NCBI GenBank assembly: GCA_025359885.1
Contig: JANYDG010000024.1
Location: 23,447-87,446, forward strand
DNA: 64,000 nucleotides
DNA from: Acidobacteriota bacterium
GTDB lineage: Bacteria; Acidobacteriota; Terriglobia; Terriglobales; Acidobacteriaceae
Reading direction: 5' to 3'
A program made the position numbers and the translations under genes. Positions 49,742-59,300 of the stretch are shown piece after piece. The notes beneath the pieces were generated by a model. That model made no database searches and was not told the DNA's origin. It saw nothing but the letters and a program-made list of their open reading frames with translations. The number at the start of each line of letters is the position of its first letter. Position 1 is the first letter of the stretch.

Positions 49742-50002
49742 GTGACCTTGAATCGAGACATTTATCCCAATCTAAAGCTGCGGATGTACACCACGGGCAT
49801 CCGGCAAAATCGTCTGGCTCGCATGCTGGGCATCCATGAAGCCTCACTCAGCAGGATTATGAACGGATTCCGCGAACCCACAGGCGATATTCGTGTGCAC
49901 CTGGCCGAAATCCTGCAAAGCGATCCCGACTGGCTTTTTTACAAAATGCAGATCAGCGATGACATGGCCTTTTCAGACGGTCATCTCGTGGCCCACCAGT
50001 AG
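49742..50002 (+). CDS. Small XRE-type helix-turn-helix regulator
   Basis: 86 residues from a GTG, with an in-frame ATG 14 codons later as an alternative. Residues about 15-65 form an XRE/Cro-like helix-turn-helix (RQNRLARMLGIHEASLSRIMNG). The C-terminal 25 residues are acidic and unassigned. It is the first gene after the sigma-54 promoter and so likely sets a feedback level on the exopolysaccharide block that follows. It may bind the repeats upstream of that promoter. A role as an antitoxin is less likely because no toxin partner is visible. Confidence 0.72.
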   Translation: MTLNRDIYPNLKLRMYTTGIRQNRLARMLGIHEASLSRIMNGFREPTGDIRVHLAEILQSDPDWLFYKMQISDDMAFSDGHLVAHQ

Positions 50003-50023
50003 CTAGATCCAGTCGACGGCCCA

Positions 50024-50098
50024 CGGGGCGGCTCAAAGGTCGAGCGGATTAGCGCGCTCGACTAAGCGGAGACTTCAAATCTCCGCCATCGCACCCCG
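50024..50098 (+). ncRNA. tRNA-like tandem-hairpin leader of the second wecG-STAS gene
   Basis: An outer helix CGGGG (50024-50028) with CCCCG (50094-50098) encloses two perfect stem-loops. The first is GTCGAGCG/CGCTCGAC (50039-50046 with 50055-50062, loop GATTAGCG). The second is GCGGAGA/TCTCCGC (50066-50072 with 50080-50086, seven-base loop CTTCAAA). The second looks exactly like an anticodon arm with UCA at the anticodon position, as in selenocysteine tRNAs, and the first like an elongated D arm. No T arm (TTCRA loop) is found, so it is not a complete tRNA. It may be a cis-regulatory leader or a tRNA remnant. Confidence 0.4.
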
Positions 50099-50142
50099 GT
50101 CTTGTACCAAACTCAAACGCCGAAATGGCGATGGAGCTACAC

Positions 50143-51435
50143 ATGTTCAATGCTTCCTGCGCGACTTTAGCTGTCCTTGGGGTTCCGTTTCATAACGTAA
50201 CGATGGACGAAACTGTCTCGTTGATCGAAGAGCAGATCAGGGAAGGTGGTTTTCACCAGGTCGCGACTGCAAACGTCGACTTCCTGAAGAATGCCATGGA
50301 GGATGAGGAACTGCGCGATATACTCTGCTCCTGCGACATGGTCGTCCCCGATGGAATGCCTATCGTCTGGATGTCGCGCCTGCTGGGAACTCCGCTGAAG
50401 GAGCGTGTCAGCGGCATCGACCTGGTAGAGCGTTTAGCGGACCTTTCAGCTCGGCGAGGCTATGGCATCTATCTTCTTGGGGCGAGTGAAGCTCATGCGC
50501 AGCGTGCGGCAAGGGTGATCAAGCAGCGCTATCCGGAGGCACGGATCGTAGGTCGCCACTCACCGGCCCCGCAGCCAATCGATCAAATGGACCATGAGGA
50601 TATACTCCAGCGCATCGAAGAGGCACGTCCGGATATCCTGCTCGTGGCATTTGGCAATCCGAAGCAGGAGCGATGGCTCGCCATGCATCGCGATCGTCTG
50701 AAAGTTCCCGTATGCATCGGTGTGGGCGGCACTCTGGATTTCCTCTCTGGGAGCATCCTCAGGGCGCCACGCTGGATGCAACGCTATGGGCTGGAATGGC
50801 TGCATCGGACGTTACAGGAACCGCGTCGCCTCGCAGCGCGCTACCTGACGGATGCCATTTGCCTGCTGCGACATTTGCCAGGCTACCTGGCTGCGACGGC
50901 CGCCCAACCTAAAAGTTCAGTAAACCACAGTATCGTCGTTCAGCAGGTGGGCAACACCAAGCTGATTTCGATGATCGGTGACCTCACCGGCGCAGCCCTT
51001 GATGAATTCAACTCGTGCAGCGGTGATGCCTGCCGTGAGGGCATGAATATCGTTCTTGACATGTCCCAGACCGGTTATGTGGGACCCGAGTCTCTGGGGT
51101 CGCTCATCCATCTTGAAAGCCGCATGCGCCGTCGCCGCGAACAATTGTGGCTGGCGGGGCTTCCCGCGCATTTGGGGCGGATTTTGCGCACTGGCCAATT
51201 GCATAACTATTTCATGACGACTACCATGGTAAGTGATGCCCTATATCGCACGGCCAAGGCCGAGCAACGGCTTTTGGCGAGCTTCACGCCACCGTGGGGC
51301 CGTTTCCGGGAGGAAACCGGATACGTGGATGTCCGCATGGAATTGCTGCAGGATGTGTGCAGGAGAATCATCGCGGTAGAAGAAACCGAGGAATCGACCC
51401 TCGTACCAGCGGCCTTTGCGGGTGCCAGCAGGTAA
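50143..51435 (+). CDS. WecG/TagA/CpsF glycosyltransferase with C-terminal STAS-like domain (copy 2)
   Basis: 430 residues from the ATG at 50143 (GGAG six bases upstream; an ATG at 50125 is also in frame). The GT26 domain (about 5-235) has VVPDGMPIVW, KERVSGIDLVE, AFGNPKQERW and GVGGTLDFL, nearly block-for-block like copy 1. The STAS-like part (about 265-355) has LISMIGDLTGAALDEF, NIVLDMSQTGYVGPESLGSLIHL and LWLAGLPAHLGRIL; again the phospho-acceptor Ser motif is lost (GPESLG). A 65-residue tail is unique to this copy. It probably adds a sugar to an undecaprenyl-linked intermediate, with activity or location controlled through the STAS-like domain. It follows the tRNA-like leader. Confidence 0.86.
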   Translation: MFNASCATLAVLGVPFHNVTMDETVSLIEEQIREGGFHQVATANVDFLKNAMEDEELRDILCSCDMVVPDGMPIVWMSRLLGTPLKERVSGIDLVERLADLSARRGYGIYLLGASEAHAQRAARVIKQRYPEARIVGRHSPAPQPIDQMDHEDILQRIEEARPDILLVAFGNPKQERWLAMHRDRLKVPVCIGVGGTLDFLSGSILRAPRWMQRYGLEWLHRTLQEPRRLAARYLTDAICLLRHLPGYLAATAAQPKSSVNHSIVVQQVGNTKLISMIGDLTGAALDEFNSCSGDACREGMNIVLDMSQTGYVGPESLGSLIHLESRMRRRREQLWLAGLPAHLGRILRTGQLHNYFMTTTMVSDALYRTAKAEQRLLASFTPPWGRFREETGYVDVRMELLQDVCRRIIAVEETEESTLVPAAFAGASR

Positions 51436-51521
51436 AGCGCATCAGGGTCGTGGCGCACTGAACCGGCATCCCAAGTCCGAATCCCCACACGGATCGGCAG
51501 TAAGGATCGGCTTTTGTTGCT

Positions 51522-52709
51522 ATGACGCACCTCCTCTTGACCCTCCCCGGGGCCCTGCTGCTGGCCGTGACGACGCCGTTGGTGCTTGAATTGACCTTGG
51601 TCACGTTGGCTAATCTGCTGCTTCCGAGCCGCAGAGCCGGCCCTGAAGCCTCAAAAATGCCGCAGGCTCCCAACTCCAATCTCGCCATCATCGTCCCTGC
51701 CCACAACGAAGAGTTCCTGGTCAGCCGGTGCGTTGCAAGCCTGCGCGCCTCAGGGGGCCCAACGCAAAAGATCATCGTAGTCGCGCACAACTGCAAGGAC
51801 GCCACGGCAGACCGAGCCACCGCCGCCGGAGCTGAAGTGCTTGTGTACGACGATCCCTCAGCCGTTGGGAAGGGCTTTGCCTTGCGCCATGGCTTTCAAC
51901 ATGCGCTGAGCGCAGGTTGCTGCGCGGTCATGGTCGTGGATGCAGATTCGATCGTATCCGCGAATACAGTCGCAGCCGTGCAGGCGGCGCTCGCCTCAGG
52001 GGCACGAGTGCTGCAATGCCGCTACGAAATGGAGAGTACGACTGATCGCTCCAGTACCAGGCTGGCTGCCCTGGCTTTTCGTGGATTTAACGTCGTTCGC
52101 CCACGCGGCCGCGAGCGGCTCGGGCTTTCCGCAGGCATTCTCGGGAACGGATTCGCGATCGTGCGGGAAGTGCTGGAAGCGATTCCCTACGATGCATTTT
52201 CGGTGGTGGAAGACCTCGAATACCACCTGCACCTGGTGATGGCAGGTGAGCGCGTGCGGTATATCGACCAGGCTGTCATTTCAGCCGACTTTCCCGAGTC
52301 CCGCGCCGGCGAAGCCGTTCAGCGCTCACGATGGGAGGGTGGCCGTCTGCTCACGGCCCGAGCCTGGGCTGTGCCCATCCTGAAACAGGTTTTGCGCGGG
52401 CGTCTTCGTTTAATTGAGCCATTGTGCGATTTGACTGGCCTGCCCCTGGCCTTTGGTGTCTTTGCGCTGGTACTTGCAGCTTGTTTTCCCATGCACTGGC
52501 TGCGATGGTACGCGGCGGCCTCTCTGGCAGTCGTGCTGGCGCATGTACTGACCGCGGCCTGGGCCGGGCCTGATTTCCTGAAAACTCTTCAACTGCTGGT
52601 CCTTGCGCCTCTGTATGTGCTGCGAAAACTGTGGATGATTCCCGGCGTTCTGCGCGGTTCAAGCGCAAAGGCAGAGTGGGTAAGAACCGAGCGGAATAAC
52701 ACATTGTAG
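51522..52709 (+). CDS. Membrane family 2 glycosyltransferase, possibly processive
   Basis: 395 residues. An N-terminal membrane helix (about 5-35) is followed by a GT-A domain with IIVPAHNEEFLVSRC, the metal site VMVVDADS, the catalytic-type acidic VVEDLEYH and the QRSRW motif of processive beta-glycan synthases; C-terminal membrane helices lie at about 310-375. The QxxRW motif suggests a synthase such as those making cellulose- or PNAG-like chains, or an enzyme adding single sugars with the same fold. It lies 86 bases after the WecG-STAS gene in the presumed sigma-54 operon. Confidence 0.87.
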   Translation: MTHLLLTLPGALLLAVTTPLVLELTLVTLANLLLPSRRAGPEASKMPQAPNSNLAIIVPAHNEEFLVSRCVASLRASGGPTQKIIVVAHNCKDATADRATAAGAEVLVYDDPSAVGKGFALRHGFQHALSAGCCAVMVVDADSIVSANTVAAVQAALASGARVLQCRYEMESTTDRSSTRLAALAFRGFNVVRPRGRERLGLSAGILGNGFAIVREVLEAIPYDAFSVVEDLEYHLHLVMAGERVRYIDQAVISADFPESRAGEAVQRSRWEGGRLLTARAWAVPILKQVLRGRLRLIEPLCDLTGLPLAFGVFALVLAACFPMHWLRWYAAASLAVVLAHVLTAAWAGPDFLKTLQLLVLAPLYVLRKLWMIPGVLRGSSAKAEWVRTERNNTL

Positions 52710-52766
52710 GGATTGATGTTCCCCTGCTCCGAGTCGATACTTACGAGTTAGATGGCATGGATTGAG

Positions 52767-52786
52767 CCAGGCCGCCTGCGGCCTGG
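52767..52786 (+). terminator. Hairpin between the GT2 and wza genes
   Basis: CCAGGCCGC and GCGGCCTGG form a 9-base-pair stem with a two-base (realistically four-base) loop, with a loose T-rich stretch (CGCTTTTGAC) about 10 bases further on. It may attenuate rather than end transcription, since wza follows 85 bases later. Confidence 0.5.
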
Positions 52787-52870
52787 TGAGATTATCGCTT
52801 TTGACTTTAGCTCGGATTACCAGTCAAAACGGTCAGTACCATCGTCGTTGATGTCATTGGAGGAATTGAA

Positions 52871-53905
52871 ATGAAGCCTGGATTTTTAGCTGTTGCCGCT
52901 GCCTGCATCACCTGGACACTGGCGCTTGGCTGCGCCTCGCTGGCAGCCCAGCAACCGGATATCCCCGCAGCAGTCAGCCCGACATCGAACGATCCGGCTT
53001 TGACCATCAGAAATCAAAAGGCTCTGGAAAGTTTTGAACCAGCAGAGAACGAGGAGTACACTCTCGGACCCGGCGACGAAATTACGCTCGACTTTCCTGG
53101 GCGGCCAGAGCTGGCAGGGAAAAGCACGGTTGGACCCGACGGTCGCATTACGCTGACGCTCGTCGGACCGATCCACGTTGCAGAGCTGACCCGCACCGAT
53201 GCTGGCAAGGCGATTACCGATGCGCTGGCCAAGTACTACACCGACCTGACTGTCACCGTGAAAATCGACAAGTACAGTTCAAACCGGGTACGAGTTCTAG
53301 GCTACGTTCAACATCCGGGAGAGATTCTCTTTGAAGGAACTCCAACGCTGCTCGATGCGATCGGACGGGCCGGCCTCATTTCCCCGACCGTGAGCAAAGA
53401 CGGAGTTGCAACGAATGTCGGAACGGGGATCCCGGAGCTTTGCACCATCTTCCGCGGCAATGACACTGCTGTTCAAGTGCAATTGCGCACGCTGCTCATG
53501 AGCGGCAACTCACTGGCTGACATGCGGCTCCGTCGCAACGACATCGTTTACGTCCCGCAGCCAAAAGAACTGTTTGTCTCCGTACTCGGTGCCGTCTCCA
53601 AACCAGGAAATGTACCGCTTACGCCGGAGTCGACACTCTCTTCAATCATCGCCATGGCAGGCGGCCTGACCGATGGAGCCGGGGGATCACCAAGTATTCG
53701 CATCATCCAACCATCGACGGGTAAAGACTTCAAGGTGCCCTATAAGAAGCTGATGACCCTTGCCGGACAGCAGGAATTCACGATCCACTCCGGGGACGTC
53801 ATCATCATTCCAAAGAGCGGCTTCGAACAGTTTACCTACATGCTCCAGAAGATAAGCCCTGTGGCAACCATCGTCAGTCTCGCGGCCCTGGTGGGCGCGG
53901 GCTGA
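52871..53905 (+). CDS. wza: Polysaccharide export outer-membrane protein (Wza/OPX type, SLBB domains)
   Basis: 344 residues with GGAGG seven bases before the ATG. A signal peptide (ACITWTLALGCASLAAQ) precedes the polysaccharide-export domain (about 58-140: YTLGPGDEITLDFPGR, VGPDGRITLTLVG, LTVTVKIDKY). Two SLBB domains follow (VRVLGYVQHPGEILF; VSVLGAVSKPGNVPL), and a hydrophobic C-terminal segment (VATIVSLAALVGAG) could be the membrane-spanning helix. Wza-like proteins form the outer-membrane pore for capsule or exopolysaccharide. The Wzc-like gene follows 114 bases later. Confidence 0.9.
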   Translation: MKPGFLAVAAACITWTLALGCASLAAQQPDIPAAVSPTSNDPALTIRNQKALESFEPAENEEYTLGPGDEITLDFPGRPELAGKSTVGPDGRITLTLVGPIHVAELTRTDAGKAITDALAKYYTDLTVTVKIDKYSSNRVRVLGYVQHPGEILFEGTPTLLDAIGRAGLISPTVSKDGVATNVGTGIPELCTIFRGNDTAVQVQLRTLLMSGNSLADMRLRRNDIVYVPQPKELFVSVLGAVSKPGNVPLTPESTLSSIIAMAGGLTDGAGGSPSIRIIQPSTGKDFKVPYKKLMTLAGQQEFTIHSGDVIIIPKSGFEQFTYMLQKISPVATIVSLAALVGAG

Positions 53906-54019
53906 TTTTGATTTCTACCTGCTCTCTTATCGGATTGCGGACATGGAGAAGCCCGCAACTCCCGGAACGTCGAATACCACGGTGAGTGATCACCCAACCT
54001 TCTCCGAGGATCAGACTCT

Positions 54020-56239
54020 ATGTACATCACGCCGACCAACAATCCGGAGCCGCAAAATCCCATTTCTTCGCAGTATCCGCTCCGTCCCGCTTCCCGGACG
54101 AGTCCGTTTCGGATCAATGTCCTGAAGAGCCTGCGTCAGCATCCGGTTACTTCGATCATGGTCGCGCTCTTGGTCCTGGGTCTCGGGCTGGCGTTTGTAG
54201 CCCGTCACAAGGCAAATTTCGTTGCTGCCAGCTCGATTTACGTCTCTCCTACTCCCATCAAAACACTCACTGAAGACCGGGAACTCGACCGTCCCTACGA
54301 GTCATACGTCCAACAGACAGTTCACGCCATCAATCGTTATGACGTGCTTGCGGAGGCAATCCGCAAGATGCCTCCAGGAATCTGGCTCTATCCCGGCGAA
54401 ACCGAACACTCCGGGGTGCAGCGTTTGCAGCAGTCGCTCAACATTGGCCGCATTGGAACGACCTACCAGGTTCAGATTGAACTGGATGGACCTCGCCCCG
54501 AACACCTCGCTGACATCGTGAATACGGTCACCTCTGTGTATCTCGACAAAGCTCGCTCCGAAGAGTTTTATGGGCGCGATGATCGCCTCGCTTCCCTCAA
54601 GGAAGAGCGCACCCGGGTGCAGAATCAGATGGATTCTCTTCTGCAGGAGCAGTCGCAAATCAGCAAAGCCCTCGGCGTCGCAGCCTTCAATGGCAAGGGC
54701 AACAACCTGTTCGACGACCAGAATGCCAAAGTGCAATCTGACCTGATTGCAGCCCATGAGCAGAAAATTCAAGCCCAGGCCCAGTTGGAAGCTTTGAAAG
54801 GCGGCGACTCCACCGCCCCAAACTCTGCGCTCAATGCTGCTGCAGATGAAGCCATCGCCAGCGACCCTGGATTGAACGCGCTCAAGACCTCTTTAAGCCA
54901 GAAGCGAGCCGTCCTGCTTGACCAGCTTGCCGGCCTGACACCCAGCAATCCGGTGCGCAAGCAGACTGAAGATCAGCTCGCTCAGATCGACAAGGCCCTG
55001 CAGGATATGCAGACCGACCTGCGAAAGAAGGCCGCAGCGCGCCTGGAGCAAAAACTTCGGACAACCCTCAACTCAGCTTCGATGATCGAATCCCGGCTCC
55101 AGAGCGACCTGGTCCAGGGTACCCGTCAGGCCAATGTCGCTTCACCCAGAATTCAGCGGGCAGGGGAAATCCAGGCGGAATTAGACCGTCTGCAGACGCG
55201 CTATTCGGCGGTTGACGATCGCATTAGCAACCTGGAGCTCGAAAGCAGTTCCCCAGGCTCGGTGCATCTGTTTTCGCCAGCGATGACGCCCCTTGGCCCG
55301 GAAAAAAGCAAGATCACCACCCTGTTGATCGCAATCTTTCCGCTCTCGATCATCATGGGCATTCTTTCCGCCATCATTCTGGACCTGCTTGATCCGCACA
55401 TCTACAACGGCAGTGACGTTGAATCACTCCTCGGGTTTGCTCCGATCGGGATGCTGCTTGACGACCGCGAGGTCACCCAGTTGGTCTTTGACGAGTGTGC
55501 GTTGCGCCTTGCCGCCGGAGTTGACCACGCGGCCCGCGTTGCTGGTGCACGTACTTTCGTCTTCACGGCAGTGAACTCAGGCGCAGGAACCACTTCGATC
55601 ATCGAGAGCCTCGGGAGCATGCTCGCTAAACTGGGCCGCAAGACCCTGGTCATCGATCCCTCGGGCAACTCCGAGCCGGTCGCTTTTGTCACTCTGGGAA
55701 CGGAACTGCAGCGCCGCCCCATTCACTTCAAAGATTCAGGCGTAGCCCCGGTACCCTCCACCGATTTGCAGATGACAAAATCCGGCATCGGCTCGCTGCC
55801 AGCCCGGATTCCGCAGTCCAAAGGCTTTGTACTTGAAAGCTTCAAAAGTATGTCCGCTGACTACGACATCATCCTGATCGATGCGGCCCCGTTGCTCATC
55901 TCCGCGGAGACTGAATACCTTGCCCGCATGTCAGATGTGACTGTGCTCGTCTCTGAGGCCGGAAAAACCAAGAAGGCGTGGTTGACCCGCGCCGCCCGTC
56001 TGCTGGAGCGATTGGGTGTCGCCGGTGCTGCCGCAGTCGTGAATAAGGTTCATCCAGCTCGGGCAGAAGAGGCACTGAAGCACGACATCCGCGAGTTTGA
56101 ACTGCGCAGCGATCGAGTCAACCTGCAGGATTGGTGGAAGCCCGGCAAGAAGAATCCTCGATCAGCCTCCGAAGCTTCGACTGCCCAGGAGCGAAGCCAC
56201 GCCGATGACGACAACGTGGTCTTTGCAAACAAGCGATAG
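54020..56239 (+). CDS. Wzc-like chain-length/co-polymerase protein with degenerate tyrosine-kinase domain
   Basis: 739 residues. Transmembrane helices at about 43-62 and 435-457 frame a periplasmic Wzz-type region with long coiled coils (LKEERTRVQNQMDSLLQEQSQ, split here for reading). The cytoplasmic half (about 465-690) has the BY-kinase/CpsD fold, but the Walker A loop reads NSGAGTTS, with the catalytic Lys replaced by Thr. Walker A' is VIDPSG and Walker B is IILIDAAPLL. The tail lacks the usual tyrosine cluster. It probably sets polymer length and links to the Wza pore but does not phosphorylate itself. Seventy-five bases separate it from the PKS-NRPS gene. Confidence 0.88.
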   Translation: MYITPTNNPEPQNPISSQYPLRPASRTSPFRINVLKSLRQHPVTSIMVALLVLGLGLAFVARHKANFVAASSIYVSPTPIKTLTEDRELDRPYESYVQQTVHAINRYDVLAEAIRKMPPGIWLYPGETEHSGVQRLQQSLNIGRIGTTYQVQIELDGPRPEHLADIVNTVTSVYLDKARSEEFYGRDDRLASLKEERTRVQNQMDSLLQEQSQISKALGVAAFNGKGNNLFDDQNAKVQSDLIAAHEQKIQAQAQLEALKGGDSTAPNSALNAAADEAIASDPGLNALKTSLSQKRAVLLDQLAGLTPSNPVRKQTEDQLAQIDKALQDMQTDLRKKAAARLEQKLRTTLNSASMIESRLQSDLVQGTRQANVASPRIQRAGEIQAELDRLQTRYSAVDDRISNLELESSSPGSVHLFSPAMTPLGPEKSKITTLLIAIFPLSIIMGILSAIILDLLDPHIYNGSDVESLLGFAPIGMLLDDREVTQLVFDECALRLAAGVDHAARVAGARTFVFTAVNSGAGTTSIIESLGSMLAKLGRKTLVIDPSGNSEPVAFVTLGTELQRRPIHFKDSGVAPVPSTDLQMTKSGIGSLPARIPQSKGFVLESFKSMSADYDIILIDAAPLLISAETEYLARMSDVTVLVSEAGKTKKAWLTRAARLLERLGVAGAAAVVNKVHPARAEEALKHDIREFELRSDRVNLQDWWKPGKKNPRSASEASTAQERSHADDDNVVFANKR

Positions 56240-56314
56240 GCCGAAAACCAGCATTTGATTGAACGATGCACATCGCAAAACTGAGATCAGAATTCAAACC
56301 GAACGGGGCGCTGA

Positions 56315-59300
56315 ATGAATCGCGAAGGCAATGCCAACTCGGAACAGCTCCATCCGCAGGGAAACGTCCAGGACGACTCCCACGGCACGAGCAGTCATTC
56401 GTCCCAATCGGCCTTTGAAAAGCAGGGCTTTGAGGCTGCCATTTCTCAGGTGTGGAGAGAGCTTCTAGGATTTCCGCAGGCTGGACCGTCAATCAGTATG
56501 GATGAGAACTTCTTCGAGGTTGGCGGCACTTCCCTGCTGGCCACCATCCTGCTGGCGCGTCTGAACAATGCCTTTGGGCGTACTCTGCCCATCGCTTCAG
56601 TCTTTGAACACACGACAATCCGCTCCCAGGCGAACCTGCTCAGGAATGCTTCGACAGCAAAGGAAGTTGCAGCATCGGAGCCCTTTCAAGGGCAGGATCC
56701 GATTGCGTCAAAACCCGATGCCTCGTCCAACCCAGCATCCTCGGCAGTCGCAATTATTGGTATGACCGGGCGGTTTCCCGGTGCAGAGTCGGTTGAAGAC
56801 TTCTGGAAGAATCTGCGCGACGGCGTTGAATCCATCACCTTCTTCAAGCACAGTGAGTTGGAACTGAGCGAACAAGCCCTTGCAGAACAAAACGAAGGCT
56901 ATGTCGCGGCTCGCCCGCTTTTGAAAAACCCCGATCTTTTTGATGCCGAGTTTTTTGGCGTCTATCCCCGGGAAGCCGCCCTCATGGATCCCCAGCATCG
57001 CGTGTTTCTGGAGTGCGCGTGGGAAGTTCTGGAGCGCGCGGGCTACGATCCGAATCACGTCAGGGAATCTGTCGGCGTCTTTGCTGGATGCAGCATGAAT
57101 ACCTACTTCATGCGCAATGTTTCCCGCGAACCGAACAAAGGCTCCCGCAGCTTCGTCGAAGAGTTTACCGGCAGCTATCAGGTTGGCAATTACGCAGCAA
57201 TGATGGGCAACGACAAGGACTTTCTGCCGACGCGCATCAGCTACAAACTCAACCTCCGTGGTCCGAGCATGTCGGTTCAATCTGCATGCTCCACCTCGCT
57301 GGTTGCTGTGGCCCAGGCCTGCCAAAGCCTGCTCACACAAGGCTGTGACATGGCGCTGGCCGGGGCAGTCTCGATTACTTTCCCCTTGCAGCGCGGCTAT
57401 GTTGCCCAGGAGGGCGGCCTCGCCTCACTCGATGGCCACTGCCGGCCTTTCGATGAAAAAGCGAGCGGCACAGTCTTTGGGCACGGCGCAGCAATTCTAC
57501 TGCTCAAGCGCCTCGATGACGCACTCGCGGATGGCGACCAGGTGCTGGCTGTCATTCGCGGCTTTGCCGTCAATAACGATGGGGCAATGAAAATTGGATA
57601 CACCGCTCCGAGCGTCGAAGGCCAGGCCCAGGTCATCGCAAAGGCGCAGAAAATGGCTGGCGTCTCCGCTCAATCCATCAGCTATCTTGAGGCCCACGGA
57701 ACCGGCACCCCGCTAGGGGACCCCATTGAAGTCGCCGCTCTAACGCGCGCTTTCCGGTCCACAACTGACGCCAGGCAGTTCTGCTCTCTCGGAACGGCCA
57801 AGGCAAATGTTGGCCATCTTGATGTCGCCGCCGGTGCCACCGGTCTGATTAAGACTGTCCTGCAAATCCAGAACAGGACCATCCCCGGACTCCTGCACTT
57901 CAACCAGCCAAATCCCCATCTCGAACTCGCTGATTCTCCATTCTTTGTCGACCCGAAGCCGCGGCCCTGGCAGACACCGGGCCAACCACTGCGAGCGGGC
58001 GTGAGCGCCTTTGGCGTCGGCGGCACCAACGCCCACCTGATCGTAGAAGAACCGCCCGTGACGACAGCCAGTGACGCCACCACCGCTCCGCAGCTGCTCC
58101 TTTGGTCAGCCAAGACACCGACCGCGCTCTTGAACATCGCAGAGGCGTTGAGTCAGCATTTCGCCCTTCATTCAGACACAAATACTGCCGATGCTGCGTA
58201 CACCCTGCAGATCGGGCGTAGTTCACACCCTTTGCGCCGGGCATCCGTGGTCGCTAGCAACGCCGAGGCGGCGCAACTGACTGCGCGAAGCCTGATTCAA
58301 AATGACAAGCCGTTTGAAAATCCCCGCCTGGTCTTCTGTTTTCCAGGGCAGGGCGTGCAGTCCATAGGCATGGGGCGGCAGCTTTACGAAACCCAGCCGG
58401 TTTTCCGTAAACATTTTGATGCATGCGACAGCATATTACTTCCCTTGCTGGGCAAGAGTCTGCTCACTGTTGTATTCCCCACTGAATCCTCCACCGAGGC
58501 GATAGACACGCTGAACCAGACCCTGTATGCCCAGCCCGCCATCTTCAGCATCGAATACGCGATGGCCCAGCTATGGCTTTCCTGGGGCATCACGCCAACC
58601 GCAATGGTAGGGCACAGCGTTGGCGAATATGTAGCCGCATGTTTGTCTGGAGTTCTTTCTCTCGATGACGCGCTCACCCTCATCACCGCCCGCTGCCGCC
58701 TGATGCAAGCTCTCCCCAAAGGCTCCATGCTGGCGGTTCGAGCCCCGGAAGAAACCGTGACAACCCTCCTCAAGTCCACCGGTGCAGAACTCGATATCGC
58801 TGCAGTCAACAGCCCCAAACTTTGCGTCGTTTCCGGGACGGATGCAGCCATCGACCTTTTCATCCCGCAATTGGATGCCAGGAAAATACTCCATCGCAAG
58901 CTAGCGACTTCGCATGCATTTCACAGCCGCATGCTCGACCCGATGTTAGATGAGTTCGCCTCTCACGTGCGCCAGGCGACCTTCCACGCGCCATCGATTC
59001 CTTATGCTTCTTCACTCACCGGGAAATGGGTGACCGCCGAAGAGGTTGCCAGGCCGGACTACTGGACCAGCCACCTACGTCGCACCGTCCGCTTTGCCGA
59101 TGCAGTCGAGACCGTCGCCCTCACCCCTGAAACGATCCTCCTCGAGGTAGGCCCTGCAGAAACCCTGGTTCAAATGATGCGCCAGACCGTCCTGGAGAAG
59201 ACTGGAGTCAGCGCAAACAGTCCGCTCATCTTTGCCTCACTTGCATCTGCCAAAGACGGTATCGCCGACGACACTGCCATTCTGTCAGCGCTCGGCAAGC

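Noticed and set aside
50024..50098. A genuine selenocysteine tRNA gene
   Set aside because: The anticodon-like arm fits, but there is no T arm, no 13-base-pair acceptor/T stack and no long variable arm, so I call it only tRNA-like.
52753..52768. Sigma-54-like site before wza
   Set aside because: TGGCA plus GC at the right distance, but the -12 box is poor and it overlaps the terminator-like hairpin.
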